The position numbers and the translations under genes are program-made. DNA of 64,000 nucleotides from Unio delphinus (Eukaryota; Mollusca; Bivalvia; Unionida; Unionidae). How positions within the stretch are numbered: position 1 is the first letter of the stretch; each line of letters begins with the position of its first letter. Shown here in pieces: positions 1 through 8,116 of this stretch. The notes under the pieces were generated by a model. That model was not told the DNA's origin, made no database searches, and was given only the letters and a program-made list of their open reading frames with translations. The stretch spans positions 744,001 through 808,000 of the forward strand of contig JAQISU010000163.1 in NCBI GenBank assembly GCA_029339505.1, written 5' to 3'.

Positions 1-200
1 CGGAAACATGAAAGAGTTTAAGAGATTATTGAAAATCAATCCTAGATTTAATCTCGATAAACCAAAAAGACGTAACAAAATCAATCCTAGATTTAATCTC
101 GATAAACCCAAAAAACGTCCAATAGACGGAAACATGAAGAGTTTAAGAGATTATTGAAAATCAATCCTAGATTTAATCTCGATAAACCAAAAAAAACGTC
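1..200 (+). repeat. Direct repeats at the 5' end of the polymerase gene
   Basis: A stretch coding INPRFNLDKPKK-type residues occurs three times (starting near 34, 79 and 160). A longer segment starting cggaaacatgaa is present at 1-46 and again at 127-171, where it has lost one A. The upstream copy opens a short frame (ATG at 8) that reads two of the repeats and stops at 146-148. The polymerase ORF begins in the last copy. The picture is a local duplication with one single-base loss, which separates an upstream ATG from the long ORF. Confidence 0.7.
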
Positions 201-3200
201 CAAGAGAGATTACCCCTGGAAAGATGCTCAATTCAATCTCGATATAGCTTCTAATACACCAAAGAATACAATTCTTGATAAAGCCATGATTAGTAAAATC
301 AGAGATTGTTTTAATGAATTCAAGCGTGATGGAGCATCTTATTGTTGGTCAACATTTCGAATTGATGGTGTTGTTGATGCTACCATGACTGATGAAAAAG
401 CAGCAGTGATAATTTCACGTGTTGGGGAAAAACGGCATTTTTTCCGAATCAAATTCATTATCGAAGTCGATGGCAAATGGATTATTAGGGATAAATTTGA
501 ACCAATCCTCAAGAATAAAAAAGCTGTCATTGTGAGTAGAGATTCCAAACCAGGGATTCTAACCGGCATTGATAAACCATACTACGAAAGATCTTATCCC
601 GTAACAGCAATGGTTTATGGGATATATCCGTTAAATGATAAACCCGATATCGCAAAACTAGCTCCTATGAAATATTTGTCAGGGCTTAATTGTGTAGCAG
701 AACGAATAATAGAACACTTCACAAATGCATCCCGAGGAAATAAACTAACTGATCTGCGACGTAGGAAAATAACCGAGTGGGAACTGACAGTGAAACAGCA
801 TGGTGCAAAGATTTCTGATATAGCTAAATTAGAAACATCATTACGATTCCCAATAACCGTTATGACGATAACGGGAGAGGTTTTATACGAACCGAAATAT
901 AACAAAAATGGAGCACCAATACAGATTATTGATCATAACAAACACGCGTGGACACCTGCGATAACAATATTTCCACGAGAACGAACCGTGAAATATATCC
1001 CTAAGGAGTTCGTCGGGGATGTTTTCTATGAAGAGAAATTATTCGATGCTATTCATGCGTTGTGTAAGGATGATCCTGTGTCAGTGTGGTTACTTAGAAG
1101 TGATGAAGAATTCGATCAATTTGTAAAACCAAATGGTGAATTATATCGCGTTGAAGAATTAGATAACAGAATGAGAAAAATCGCTAGTGATTTTTCACCG
1201 GAGAATTCCCATGAAAAACTACTCACGGATAGTTTTACTATTCCATCAGTGGTAGCTCACTTCGCAAGAGAAAAAAACTCATGGCGTCCAACACGAAATG
1301 ATTTTCTCGAGGATGTTAAATTGAGTTGCGTCGAATTTGGTCATGGAGGACTGTGGAATACAAAATACCATCGTGACGGTATGATTTCAATTGATATATC
1401 CGCGTGTTATCCCGGAAGTTTTCTCGGGTATGGGGAATGCGCTGAGTACTTCAAACGATTTGGACACCCCACGCATGAAATGACTCGTGTTGCGATTAAT
1501 GGACCATTGCCTGATTTTGATTTAACCGGATTCGCTCGTGTGATATCATTTGAATTAGCTACAGGGTTACATCCGTGTAGTTTTGTTTGGCTCGGTAGAC
1601 ACCTATCTGAAAAGGCCTGGATGCCAATAGTGCTATTGAGATATATGATTGATTGTGGTATGCTAATATCGTTGATTGTTTCCGAGGCTATTATATGCTA
1701 TCGAGCTCAGAAAGAAGTTTGGCTACCACAACCCGATCTAGATAGAATAATCAACGAACTACGAAAACAGTTTCCAGATTTCAGTGAAGAAGAAATCATA
1801 AATTGGTCTAAGAAGTTATTTGAAATTAAAAAAAAACAAGCAAAAGATCTCGGAAGAAGAATAATCGGTAAATTTACCCAGGGTGGACGATACGATAACG
1901 CAAAATATTCTTCGCGGTTGATCATAGATGTCGCTGAATACGATTTTATTGTAGCGGATTTAATGAAACAGGGAAAACTTGTATCCCGTAAGGATGCTTT
2001 TCTATCCAATGGTGAGAAATTAGGTACGGTTGTTACCTACTGTGATGGATATAATTCCCAGTACACACATTTGAGAAGTTCAATGCTAGCCTATGCTTCT
2101 ATTAATCTATTTTCGATGATAAATAGATTTCCTAATACCGCGGTTAGAGTGGCCACTGATTCGATGTATATACACAAAAAGTACAAATCAGCTGTAGCGG
2201 CATTCACAGATCCCGAAGAAAATTGGGGGCGTTGGCGATTTAAAAAGGAGATGCTACATGAGTATTGTGAATCCGCAGACGTTGCCATGGATGATAAATA
2301 TATTTGTTGTAACCGTATTGAAATTCAATCAGAATTTTCTAATGCACCACCGGTATCTGATCCAGTATGTAGATACAAGACAGTTTATTTAAACGGTTGT
2401 GGTGGGTCAGGAAAGACAACTCGTGCAATTGAATTATATCGTGGTGGTGGAAATACTTGTATTTCTACTAACATGATTGTGTTAACACCGACTCACAGAC
2501 TCGCCAGAGAGATGATACAACGAGGGGTAAATGCTTGCACTTATCACAGCTTCTTTCGATGGAAGGGTGACAAATGGACTCCTGATCGAATGGGTGATAA
2601 ATTCATTCCTGAAATCATAATCTGGGATGAAATATGCACAGTGTCATTAGATGTATTAAAAACATTTCTTGAGTGGTTGTTAACCAAAAACACAAAAGTC
2701 GTCATGTGCGGGGATCAAGGCCAACCACCACCATTTGTCGGTGCATCTCCACATGAATGGCTAAAGGGTTTTGTAGACTACTATGAAGAAATCACCACTG
2801 ATTATAGATCACTTGATGAACGATTACGAGAATTTAAGAAACTAATTAGATTACAACCGGATAGAATCCAATGCGAAATAGCGCGTGAAGTGATTTCAGA
2901 AACTCCAATGAATGATTTCTGGGAAACATGGAGACCAAATGATTTGATCATTGCAAGTAGAAAAATAGTCAGGAACACACTTCAAATGAAGTTATTTGAA
3001 TTGCATAAAGAAAAATTTGCAACGCTTCCAGTACCCCTTTGTTATAGGCCATCGGATACACGAAAACAGAATATTGAAGTTGATATTCCAGGACAGAATG
3101 AAAAACAAATTCTGGTATTAAATGATATTGTGCTGGTTGATATCAATGTCGTTGAAGATGCATTGCGTGCTAATAAATCCCCATGGACGCTAGGATACGC

Positions 3201-3444
3201 AGCAACAATACACTCTTCACAGGGATTAACTATATCAGATACAATTGTTTGGATGGTAGATAATCGCATCGAATGGTCAAATTTAGTCTATCTCGCAGTA
3301 TCCAGAGTACGAAACATAAATCAACTTCGAAGAGTTGTTTTCGATGATAATGACACAACAATAAGTGATATTGATGTTAGCATCATTAATAAAAAACTCT
3401 CCGGTTACAAACAACAGGACAAAAAAAAAACAACGAGAATTTGA
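154..3444 (+). CDS. Family B DNA polymerase fused to SF1 helicase
   Basis: A 1096-residue protein that should replicate the element's DNA. Polymerase half: motif A-like DISACYPGS at about 414-422, a motif B-like segment LGRRIIGKFTQGG ending near 578 (usually K...NSxYG, so divergent), and motif C-like ATDS with D669. Helicase half: Walker A GCGGSGKTT at 748-756, Walker B IIIWDE with D825/E826, GDQGQPPP at 853-860 (usual form GDxxQLPP), ATIHSSQG near 1017-1024 and a VSRVR arginine motif near 1049-1053; these are SF1 (Pif1/RecD/Dda-like) motifs. I see no clear 3'-5' exonuclease motif in the first 400 residues. Standard Polinton PolB is not, to my knowledge, fused to an SF1 helicase, so the architecture is noteworthy. 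The start is uncertain because of the duplicated 5' end. The C-terminus runs into a ten-A tract (3421-3430) next to an HNH frame. Confidence 0.85.
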   Translation: MKINPRFNLDKPKKTSKRDYPWKDAQFNLDIASNTPKNTILDKAMISKIRDCFNEFKRDGASYCWSTFRIDGVVDATMTDEKAAVIISRVGEKRHFFRIKFIIEVDGKWIIRDKFEPILKNKKAVIVSRDSKPGILTGIDKPYYERSYPVTAMVYGIYPLNDKPDIAKLAPMKYLSGLNCVAERIIEHFTNASRGNKLTDLRRRKITEWELTVKQHGAKISDIAKLETSLRFPITVMTITGEVLYEPKYNKNGAPIQIIDHNKHAWTPAITIFPRERTVKYIPKEFVGDVFYEEKLFDAIHALCKDDPVSVWLLRSDEEFDQFVKPNGELYRVEELDNRMRKIASDFSPENSHEKLLTDSFTIPSVVAHFAREKNSWRPTRNDFLEDVKLSCVEFGHGGLWNTKYHRDGMISIDISACYPGSFLGYGECAEYFKRFGHPTHEMTRVAINGPLPDFDLTGFARVISFELATGLHPCSFVWLGRHLSEKAWMPIVLLRYMIDCGMLISLIVSEAIICYRAQKEVWLPQPDLDRIINELRKQFPDFSEEEIINWSKKLFEIKKKQAKDLGRRIIGKFTQGGRYDNAKYSSRLIIDVAEYDFIVADLMKQGKLVSRKDAFLSNGEKLGTVVTYCDGYNSQYTHLRSSMLAYASINLFSMINRFPNTAVRVATDSMYIHKKYKSAVAAFTDPEENWGRWRFKKEMLHEYCESADVAMDDKYICCNRIEIQSEFSNAPPVSDPVCRYKTVYLNGCGGSGKTTRAIELYRGGGNTCISTNMIVLTPTHRLAREMIQRGVNACTYHSFFRWKGDKWTPDRMGDKFIPEIIIWDEICTVSLDVLKTFLEWLLTKNTKVVMCGDQGQPPPFVGASPHEWLKGFVDYYEEITTDYRSLDERLREFKKLIRLQPDRIQCEIAREVISETPMNDFWETWRPNDLIIASRKIVRNTLQMKLFELHKEKFATLPVPLCYRPSDTRKQNIEVDIPGQNEKQILVLNDIVLVDINVVEDALRANKSPWTLGYAATIHSSQGLTISDTIVWMVDNRIEWSNLVYLAVSRVRNINQLRRVVFDDNDTTISDIDVSIINKKLSGYKQQDKKKTTRI

Positions 3445-3646
3445 TATTGATGCTGAATTAATAATCACTTTGAAGAAACAACAGAATAATCACTGCGCAA
3501 GTTGCAATTGTATAATGCGTTGGCAGTATTCGGATAAGGATCCTCGCCAATTCACCGTAGACAGAAAAAATAACAATCTTGGTCATGTCAGAAATAATGT
3601 GATGTTGACTTGTCTTGAGTGCAATAGACGCAACGGCGCTAGTTAA
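3365..3646 (+). CDS. HNH-type endonuclease domain, frame overlapping the polymerase end
   Basis: The frame overlaps the last 80 bases of the polymerase-helicase ORF. From about residue 42 it shows a zinc-binding HNH pattern: CASC, then VDRKNN, GH, NN, then C..CNRRNG. This layout (CxxC ... DR..N..GH...N....C..CN) is typical of endonuclease VII-like HNH nucleases, which nick or cut branched DNA in many viruses. The residues before the overlap are unlikely to be a real separate start. A one-base slip in the A10 tract at 3421-3430 would place this domain in frame at the polymerase C-terminus. It is therefore either a fusion broken by an indel, a product of frameshifting, or a short separate gene. 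The last 8 bases overlap the convergent integrase. Confidence 0.65.
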   Translation: MILMLASLIKNSPVTNNRTKKKQREFDIDAELIITLKKQQNNHCASCNCIMRWQYSDKDPRQFTVDRKNNNLGHVRNNVMLTCLECNRRNGAS

Positions 3647-4619
3647 GACCATGCGGTGGCAATTGAGTATCCTCGGGAATCACTTGTAGTTGTTGTCGAG
3701 TAAATCCTCGCTGAGGAGCAGTTGAATCCAGTTTATAGATTGCTGGTCTACCAGTTGATCGTGTTATACTAGATATCTTATGCGTAGTGACGCTCCAAAT
3801 AGGATCAGTAGCCCTTTTTCTACCCCCTTCAAGCTCTCCTGGTTCGTATAAGTACCTCACAATGACATTACTACCAAGAATTGGTTGGGAAACGCTAGCG
3901 TTTCTAGGGAAATCTTTTTGTGGTTGTATGGGTATTGACTTCTTTTTAATCGCGTTGATAGGTTTCATGTTGATTGTTCTAGTAATCTCGTTATTCAGTG
4001 CAGTAATCACAGATGGTAATCTTTTAACCCATTCACTGGATCGCTTTTCTTGAATGAATTCTTTTGCGTATTGATATCCAAATAACCGCTCAGCAATCGT
4101 CCGATTAAATCGTTCTACAATGGCCTGATCGCGATGTAGCGCAGTATGCCCTCGTCGTATGGTGACATTATGATGTTTCATTGTAGATAACACTGCACCC
4201 TGAAATTCCTTGCCAGGATCAACTTGTAACAGATTTGGCCAGTGCAGAGGACCTCGTCGATAAATCCTTTCAAATGCAGAAGCGACTTCAGTGGCCGATT
4301 TTGTTTTCAGCGGTTCTGCTTCTTTGTATCGACTCGCAACATCAACTACGGTTAACGCATATTTGTAACCACGATCATGTGGCAGAAATAATATATCAGC
4401 CTGATGAACTTCATTAGGAGCGGTCACATCAAAATGCGAGAATTGAATTTGTTTAGGCGGTGGTAGATAAATTTGCCATAGTGCCTGTTTGGATAACCAA
4501 TTAGCCGCAGTGGTTTTTTTCACTTTTGCAGCACTAGCGAGTTTATTGATTGCAGCGTTACCCCTCCAGTATCCCCTCGGAGAATAATAAATTGATTCCA
4601 TATTATTAATTACCGGCAC
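3639..4619 (-). CDS. Polinton-type retroviral-like integrase (rve/DDE)
   Basis: A 326-residue integrase that would insert the element into host DNA. The catalytic core shows the D,D35E arrangement: first Asp in HQADILFLP (about residue 73), second in LQVDPGKEF (about 133), and Glu in QAIVERFNRT (about 168). The N-terminal part before the core is short; I see no clear HHCC zinc finger, and the segment around ANWLSKQALWQIYLPPP resembles the linker found before Polinton integrase cores. The C-terminal 80 residues (VRYLYEPGELEGGRKRATD onward) resemble the basic, chromodomain-like tails of Polinton and Gypsy integrases; that last point is inference. The ORF is intact. It is the last gene of the minus-strand block, downstream of the PLA2-like frame, and converges on the polymerase/HNH end. 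Confidence 0.9.
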   Translation of the reverse strand: MPVINNMESIYYSPRGYWRGNAAINKLASAAKVKKTTAANWLSKQALWQIYLPPPKQIQFSHFDVTAPNEVHQADILFLPHDRGYKYALTVVDVASRYKEAEPLKTKSATEVASAFERIYRRGPLHWPNLLQVDPGKEFQGAVLSTMKHHNVTIRRGHTALHRDQAIVERFNRTIAERLFGYQYAKEFIQEKRSSEWVKRLPSVITALNNEITRTINMKPINAIKKKSIPIQPQKDFPRNASVSQPILGSNVIVRYLYEPGELEGGRKRATDPIWSVTTHKISSITRSTGRPAIYKLDSTAPQRGFTRQQLQVIPEDTQLPPHGLN

Positions 4620-4977
4620 CTAACATCAATTTACTTTTCATAGCCGATTTTATTAAAAATGAAGCCAATTTTTCTTTGAAGGATTTATCAGGAATAGCAT
4701 TTAACGCATGAATTAATTTCACATCTGCTAGATGCCTGTGTTGCAGATTGCTGCTTTTATAAGCAACATCATGAAGGTGACAGGCCTTATCAATGGCGTT
4801 TATTGGTTCTTCACCGGGGTTGGGTTGATTTTGATTATTGAGTCTGATATCAAGTCTGGTTCCCGGTCCACAGTAGCTATATCCTGGGAGGTGCTTTTCT
4901 CCGGGGTACTTTGCCCATGGGGTTCCAGGGAGTTTTGCTAATTTGACTGCGATATCACCTCCTCGTTTTTTTTTAAA
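4606..4977 (-). CDS. PLA2-like domain protein, frame without its own start
   Basis: An open minus-strand frame of about 123 codons ending at TAA 4606-4608. It contains LPGYSYCGPGT (Ca-binding loop pattern YCGPGT) and AIDKACHLHDVAY (catalytic D..C..HD..Y pattern). These are the signatures of the secreted phospholipase A2-like domain of parvovirus VP1 and of Polinton/adintovirus virion proteins, used to breach endosomal membranes. A basic KKKRGG segment precedes it. The frame has no ATG before the domain. The in-frame stop (TGA at 4978-4980) lies just beyond an A9 tract (4966-4974 on the plus strand as T), and the zinc-ribbon ORF reads across the same tract in another frame. A homopolymer indel has probably separated the start from the domain. 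The C-terminus touches the integrase start. Confidence 0.75.
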   Translation of the reverse strand, partial: FKKKRGGDIAVKLAKLPGTPWAKYPGEKHLPGYSYCGPGTRLDIRLNNQNQPNPGEEPINAIDKACHLHDVAYKSSNLQHRHLADVKLIHALNAIPDKSFKEKLASFLIKSAMKSKLMLGAGN

Positions 4978-5123
4978 TCAGATTTCATAGACACAAATCT
5001 AAATTTCTTTGTACCACATTGCACGCATTTACCAGAAAGCGCTGATCGGTTATTTTTTGTTGTAATCGTCGTCACATCATCTGTGCCAGTACGCGTTTTA
5101 CACTTCACACAATATAGATCCAT
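4938..5123 (-). CDS. Small zinc-ribbon protein (DUF5679-like)
   Basis: A 61-residue ORF with YCVKCKTRTG near the start and a second CVQCGTKKFRF about 28 residues later: a two-CxxC zinc ribbon. Small proteins of this pattern (YCVKC...C..CGTKK.RF) occur in Polintons and large DNA viruses and are annotated, as I recall, as DUF5679; their function is unknown. The last 15-20 residues (after KKFRFVSMKS) may not belong to it. That tail overlaps the probable true beginning of the PLA2-like protein across an A9 run. It is divergent from the ATPase ORF, with 5 bases between the two starts, so a shared promoter is likely. Confidence 0.65.
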   Translation of the reverse strand: MDLYCVKCKTRTGTDDVTTITTKNNRSALSGKCVQCGTKKFRFVSMKSDLKKNEEVISQSN

Positions 5124-5128
5124 AATTT

Positions 5129-5800
5129 ATGCATAGAAATATGGATATAATTGATTTTTCAGCGACTAAAACAAGAGAACCAATTAAGCATCATGCAGCG
5201 CTACCAAACTCTATCCGGATGATTATAATCGGGCCATCTGGATCCGGTAAAACGCAATTGTTGCTCAATTTAATAATGAGATGGATGAAGTGGGATAAGT
5301 TGTATTTAATTGCCCCTAGCGTAGATGATCAACGATGTTATGAAGTGTTAAAGGATTTTCACGAGAATGCATCAGAAATTAAGGGTGAGAACGCCATTGA
5401 TTTTATAACCGATATCGATGAAGCACCGAGTATTGATGATATTGATGGAGATATTAACAATTTAGTCGTATACGATGATATAATGTTGGATAAACAAAAG
5501 AATCCTGCTAGAATATTTTCCCGTGGGCGTCACAAAAACACTGACGTGATATATGTCACTCAACGCTACACTCAGGTTCCAAAAGTGATCAGAGATAACT
5601 GCAATTTATTGTCTGTATTCAACGGAGTTGATACTCATACGCTACGAAATATTTGGCAGACATGGTGTTCTGATATGGACTTCAATCAATTTCGAGATTT
5701 CTTTAGTCATGCTCAGTCGACTCCGCACGGATTCGCAACAATAAATCTACATGATCCTCGGACACGATATCGTATCGGACTGGATCAAATATTCGGTTAA
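5129..5800 (+). CDS. A32-like (FtsK/HerA superfamily) genome-packaging ATPase
   Basis: A 223-residue protein expected to pump genomic DNA into the capsid. Walker A GPSGSGKT at residues 35-42 follows a hydrophobic strand (MIII). Walker B LVVYDD is at about 112-117. RGRHKNTDVIYVTQRY at about 132-147 has the sensor-like Q typical of this family, followed by the conserved IRDNCN. Length and motif order fit Polinton packaging ATPases. It may start at the second Met (5141), since homologues usually begin close to that point. The ORF is intact, divergent from the zinc-ribbon gene, and followed by an inverted-repeat insertion and the capsid-like gene. A degraded relative lies at 39.0-39.6 kb. Confidence 0.9.
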   Translation: MHRNMDIIDFSATKTREPIKHHAALPNSIRMIIIGPSGSGKTQLLLNLIMRWMKWDKLYLIAPSVDDQRCYEVLKDFHENASEIKGENAIDFITDIDEAPSIDDIDGDINNLVVYDDIMLDKQKNPARIFSRGRHKNTDVIYVTQRYTQVPKVIRDNCNLLSVFNGVDTHTLRNIWQTWCSDMDFNQFRDFFSHAQSTPHGFATINLHDPRTRYRIGLDQIFG

Positions 5801-5838
5801 AATCGTAAAAGAATTATTAACCCAGAACTGAAAACTTT

Positions 5839-6067
5839 AGCAGCAGAGAGGGTGTATGACAACAAGTTGCGACCAAAATTAATTAAAAAATCGTTTTCAT
5901 TTTTTTAGTTAAAATGCTTTCATAGGGAGATTTCAATCAATTTTTTGTCTGAAAACGTTGTAGGGTTCACCTTTTTTTTGGTTAAAATAAGATTATAAGA
6001 CGGCTCGTTTTAGGATTTCAATCAAATTTTGTCTAAAAACGTTGTAGGATTCACCCTCTCTGCTGCT
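5839..6067. mobile_element. Small inverted-repeat (MITE-like) element between ATPase and capsid
   Basis: A perfect inverted repeat closes this 229-bp segment: AGCAGCAGAGAGGGTG at 5839-5854 and its complement CACCCTCTCTGCTGCT at 6052-6067. Inside are two imperfect direct copies of a segment starting ttagttaaaat/ttggttaaaat and ending gttgtagg.ttcacc. I see no target duplication. The capsid-like coding sequence is recognisable immediately downstream (from 6070) but not upstream, so the segment appears to have replaced or cut off the capsid N-terminus. It could instead be an intergenic regulatory inverted repeat of the virus-like element. Confidence 0.55.
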
Positions 6068-6069
6068 CG

Positions 6070-7130
6070 GACAACTCCGTTCCGGGAGCCGATGCCCGAG
6101 TAGCTCCCGTCAACAATTTCATGCATTCCTTGTTCAGCGATGTGGATTTGTACATGAATAACAAATTAGTCAGCAGCAGCATGGATACTTACCCTTACCG
6201 AGCGTACCTTGAAAATCTCTTGACGTACGGAAAAGAAGCCAAGAACACACATTTAGATGCTTCCGTGGTATGGAAACCTGACACAGCAGATAAGTTTAAC
6301 GACACAGCCTCGACCGTAGCTGACGATCCTCACAATGTGGGTTTTAACGAGCGTCGAAAGAAAGTTCTGCAAGTACGTAGTTTAGAACTGTTCAGTCGTT
6401 TGCATTTGGACATGTGGTTTCAAGAGAAGTATTTGCTTAACGGTGTGGATATTCGCTTGAGACCGAATCGTAGTAGTACTGCTTTCCATTTGATCAAGAA
6501 GCCAGGTTATACGTGCGTCGTGTGGAAGTGTTACCTAAAGTTGGAAATTATATCAGTCACACTTTGAGCAGAACGACAGTCAAGTATCCGATACTACGAG
6601 TGGAACTAAAAACTTTCACCATTGCCACTTTACTCCGATCTAAGATCGAAGATCATTTGTTCCAAGGACAGTAACCCAAACGTTTATTCATTGGTATCGT
6701 CAGCAATGCAGCCCTCAACGGTTCCCACGATGAAAATCCTTTCCAGTTTAAGCACTGCAGAGTATCCAAAATTGAAGTCAGTCGCGATGGTAAAATTTTG
6801 TGTACCCGACCCTTCGAACCCAGCTTTGCCCAGAAGAAGTACTTGAGATGGTACTTGTCGCTGTAAGAAGCCACAAGACAGTTAGGAACCAACACCAGTC
6901 ACGGCATTTCCTGCAACGATTATGCAGAAGGTTACACTTTGTGGGCTTTTGATTTCACTTCAGACTAAGGCAGTGACGAGGGACATTTCCACCCTATAAA
7001 ATCTGGGCAACTGCGTGTGGAACTTCAGTTTGCATAAGCTCTTACCGAAACGGTGAATGTCATTCTGTATGCTGAATTCGATAATACCATATAAATCAAC
7101 AGTTTGAGAGAAGTCATTATAGACTATTAG
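6070..7130 (+). pseudogene. Capsid-like protein relic (F54H12.2-type)
   Basis: The first part is open from about 6070 to 6567 (longest ATG-started piece 6121, 148 aa). It contains FSDVDLYMNN, TYPYRAYLENLLTYG and LHLDMWFQEKYLLNGVD. I recall this pattern from invertebrate proteins named after nematode F54H12.2, which occur in Polinton-like elements and are thought to be the double-jelly-roll major capsid; this is from memory. At about 6560 the recognisable coding shifts frame and continues to about 7130 (for example YTLWAFDFTSD near 6933-6965), with several stop codons. The N-terminus is missing at the inverted-repeat element. The gene is clearly dead: at least one frameshift and multiple stops. 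Confidence 0.65.
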
Positions 7131-7135
7131 AAACT

Positions 7136-7638
7136 ATGGATGACTCTTGTCCCTCTTTAAACAGTGGAGAATCAATACAAATGGAATTGGAGGTTACAGA
7201 GAAATCAGACCCCAAAGATCAAAAAGAAGAAGTAGTGATAATGCAGTCCAGATGGCCAGAATAGGAACAACATTTAGTCACCTGTTTTGCCAAACACTTG
7301 GAGGATAAAATGAGGGACATGATTAAGAAAGATTGCTATGGATGTCAAACGATCATCCCAGTTAAATTCAACACGATAAATGTATGATGATGAGTCAAGA
7401 AGAAAAATTGGACGATTATCTGAACGAAGCTTGGAGTCTCATCTCAGAAGAAGCCGTGTTACTTCAGTGGTATAAAGACTTGCGTGATCATTCCTCTCCT
7501 ATATTGTTTGCTCAAGAAATTGATCACATCGAAGCTCTCTTGGCACATAATAAGGAGACGAAACAAACAAACAGTTACTTGACAGACCTTTTCGAGCAAA
7601 ATGTCTGGATTGAATTGATGACTTATCATCACATGTGA
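7136..7638 (+). pseudogene. Unidentified Polinton-associated protein, broken
   Basis: Two consecutive pieces look like one gene. The first starts with ATG at 7136 (MDDSCPSLNSGES), meets TAG at 7262-7264, and continues in frame with KDMIKKDCYGCQ-like residues to near 7370. The second, in another frame, is the 84-residue ORF 7384-7638 (SQEEKLDDYLNEAWSLISEE; acidic, largely helical). I recall similar C-x-G-C plus acidic helical proteins next to capsid and protease genes in mollusc Polintons but know no function. The small size and position before the protease would suit a minor structural or scaffolding role; that is a guess. At least one stop and one frameshift break it. Confidence 0.45.
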
Positions 7639-7666
7639 AGAAGAAAAAAAAACAAGACCACAAAAA

Positions 7667-8116
7667 ATGGATACATGGGAACCTTATTATCTTTTCAAAC
7701 GTACTTCGTACACTGCTTCTTGGAATCCTATCGTGTGTGCTAAAGATGAAATACCTCATCGCAAACCTCAAGATAATCAAGCTTTTGTCATCAACACAGA
7801 TGACAGCCATCTTACAGGAACTCACAGGGTTGCTGTCTACTTTCCTCAAGAGGTTTGTGTGGAGTATTTTGATTCATATGGATTACCCCCTTTGGAAGAC
7901 GATATCATTGACTTTATGAGAAGAAATGCCCAGACGACACGATTGAAAAATGTGAAATAACAAGGCACATATTCTATGGTGTGTGGACAATATTGTGTCT
8001 ATTTTCTGCATCATCGCAGTCTTGGATATTCTTTAGAACATTTAGTGACTTATTTTGATCGTCATTCATCTCGAAACGATAACAAAGTGACCATTATGGC
8101 TATATGTTGTCTTTAG
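7667..8116 (+). pseudogene. Adenain-like cysteine protease split by a stop codon
   Basis: The N-terminal 97 residues (7667-7960) show AFVINTDDS, GTHRVAVYF with His at about 53 (usually H-W) and VEYFDSYGLPP with Asp at about 69. After a TAA at 7958-7960 the same frame continues with MVCGQYCVYFL, whose second Cys (codon at 7994) fits the catalytic Cys, and ends at TAG 8114-8116. The His, Asp, Cys order and the FDSYG motif are those of adenovirus protease (adenain) and of the Polinton protease that matures the virion. The single in-frame stop removes the nucleophile, so the copy is inactive unless the stop is read through or is a sequencing error. Confidence 0.8.
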
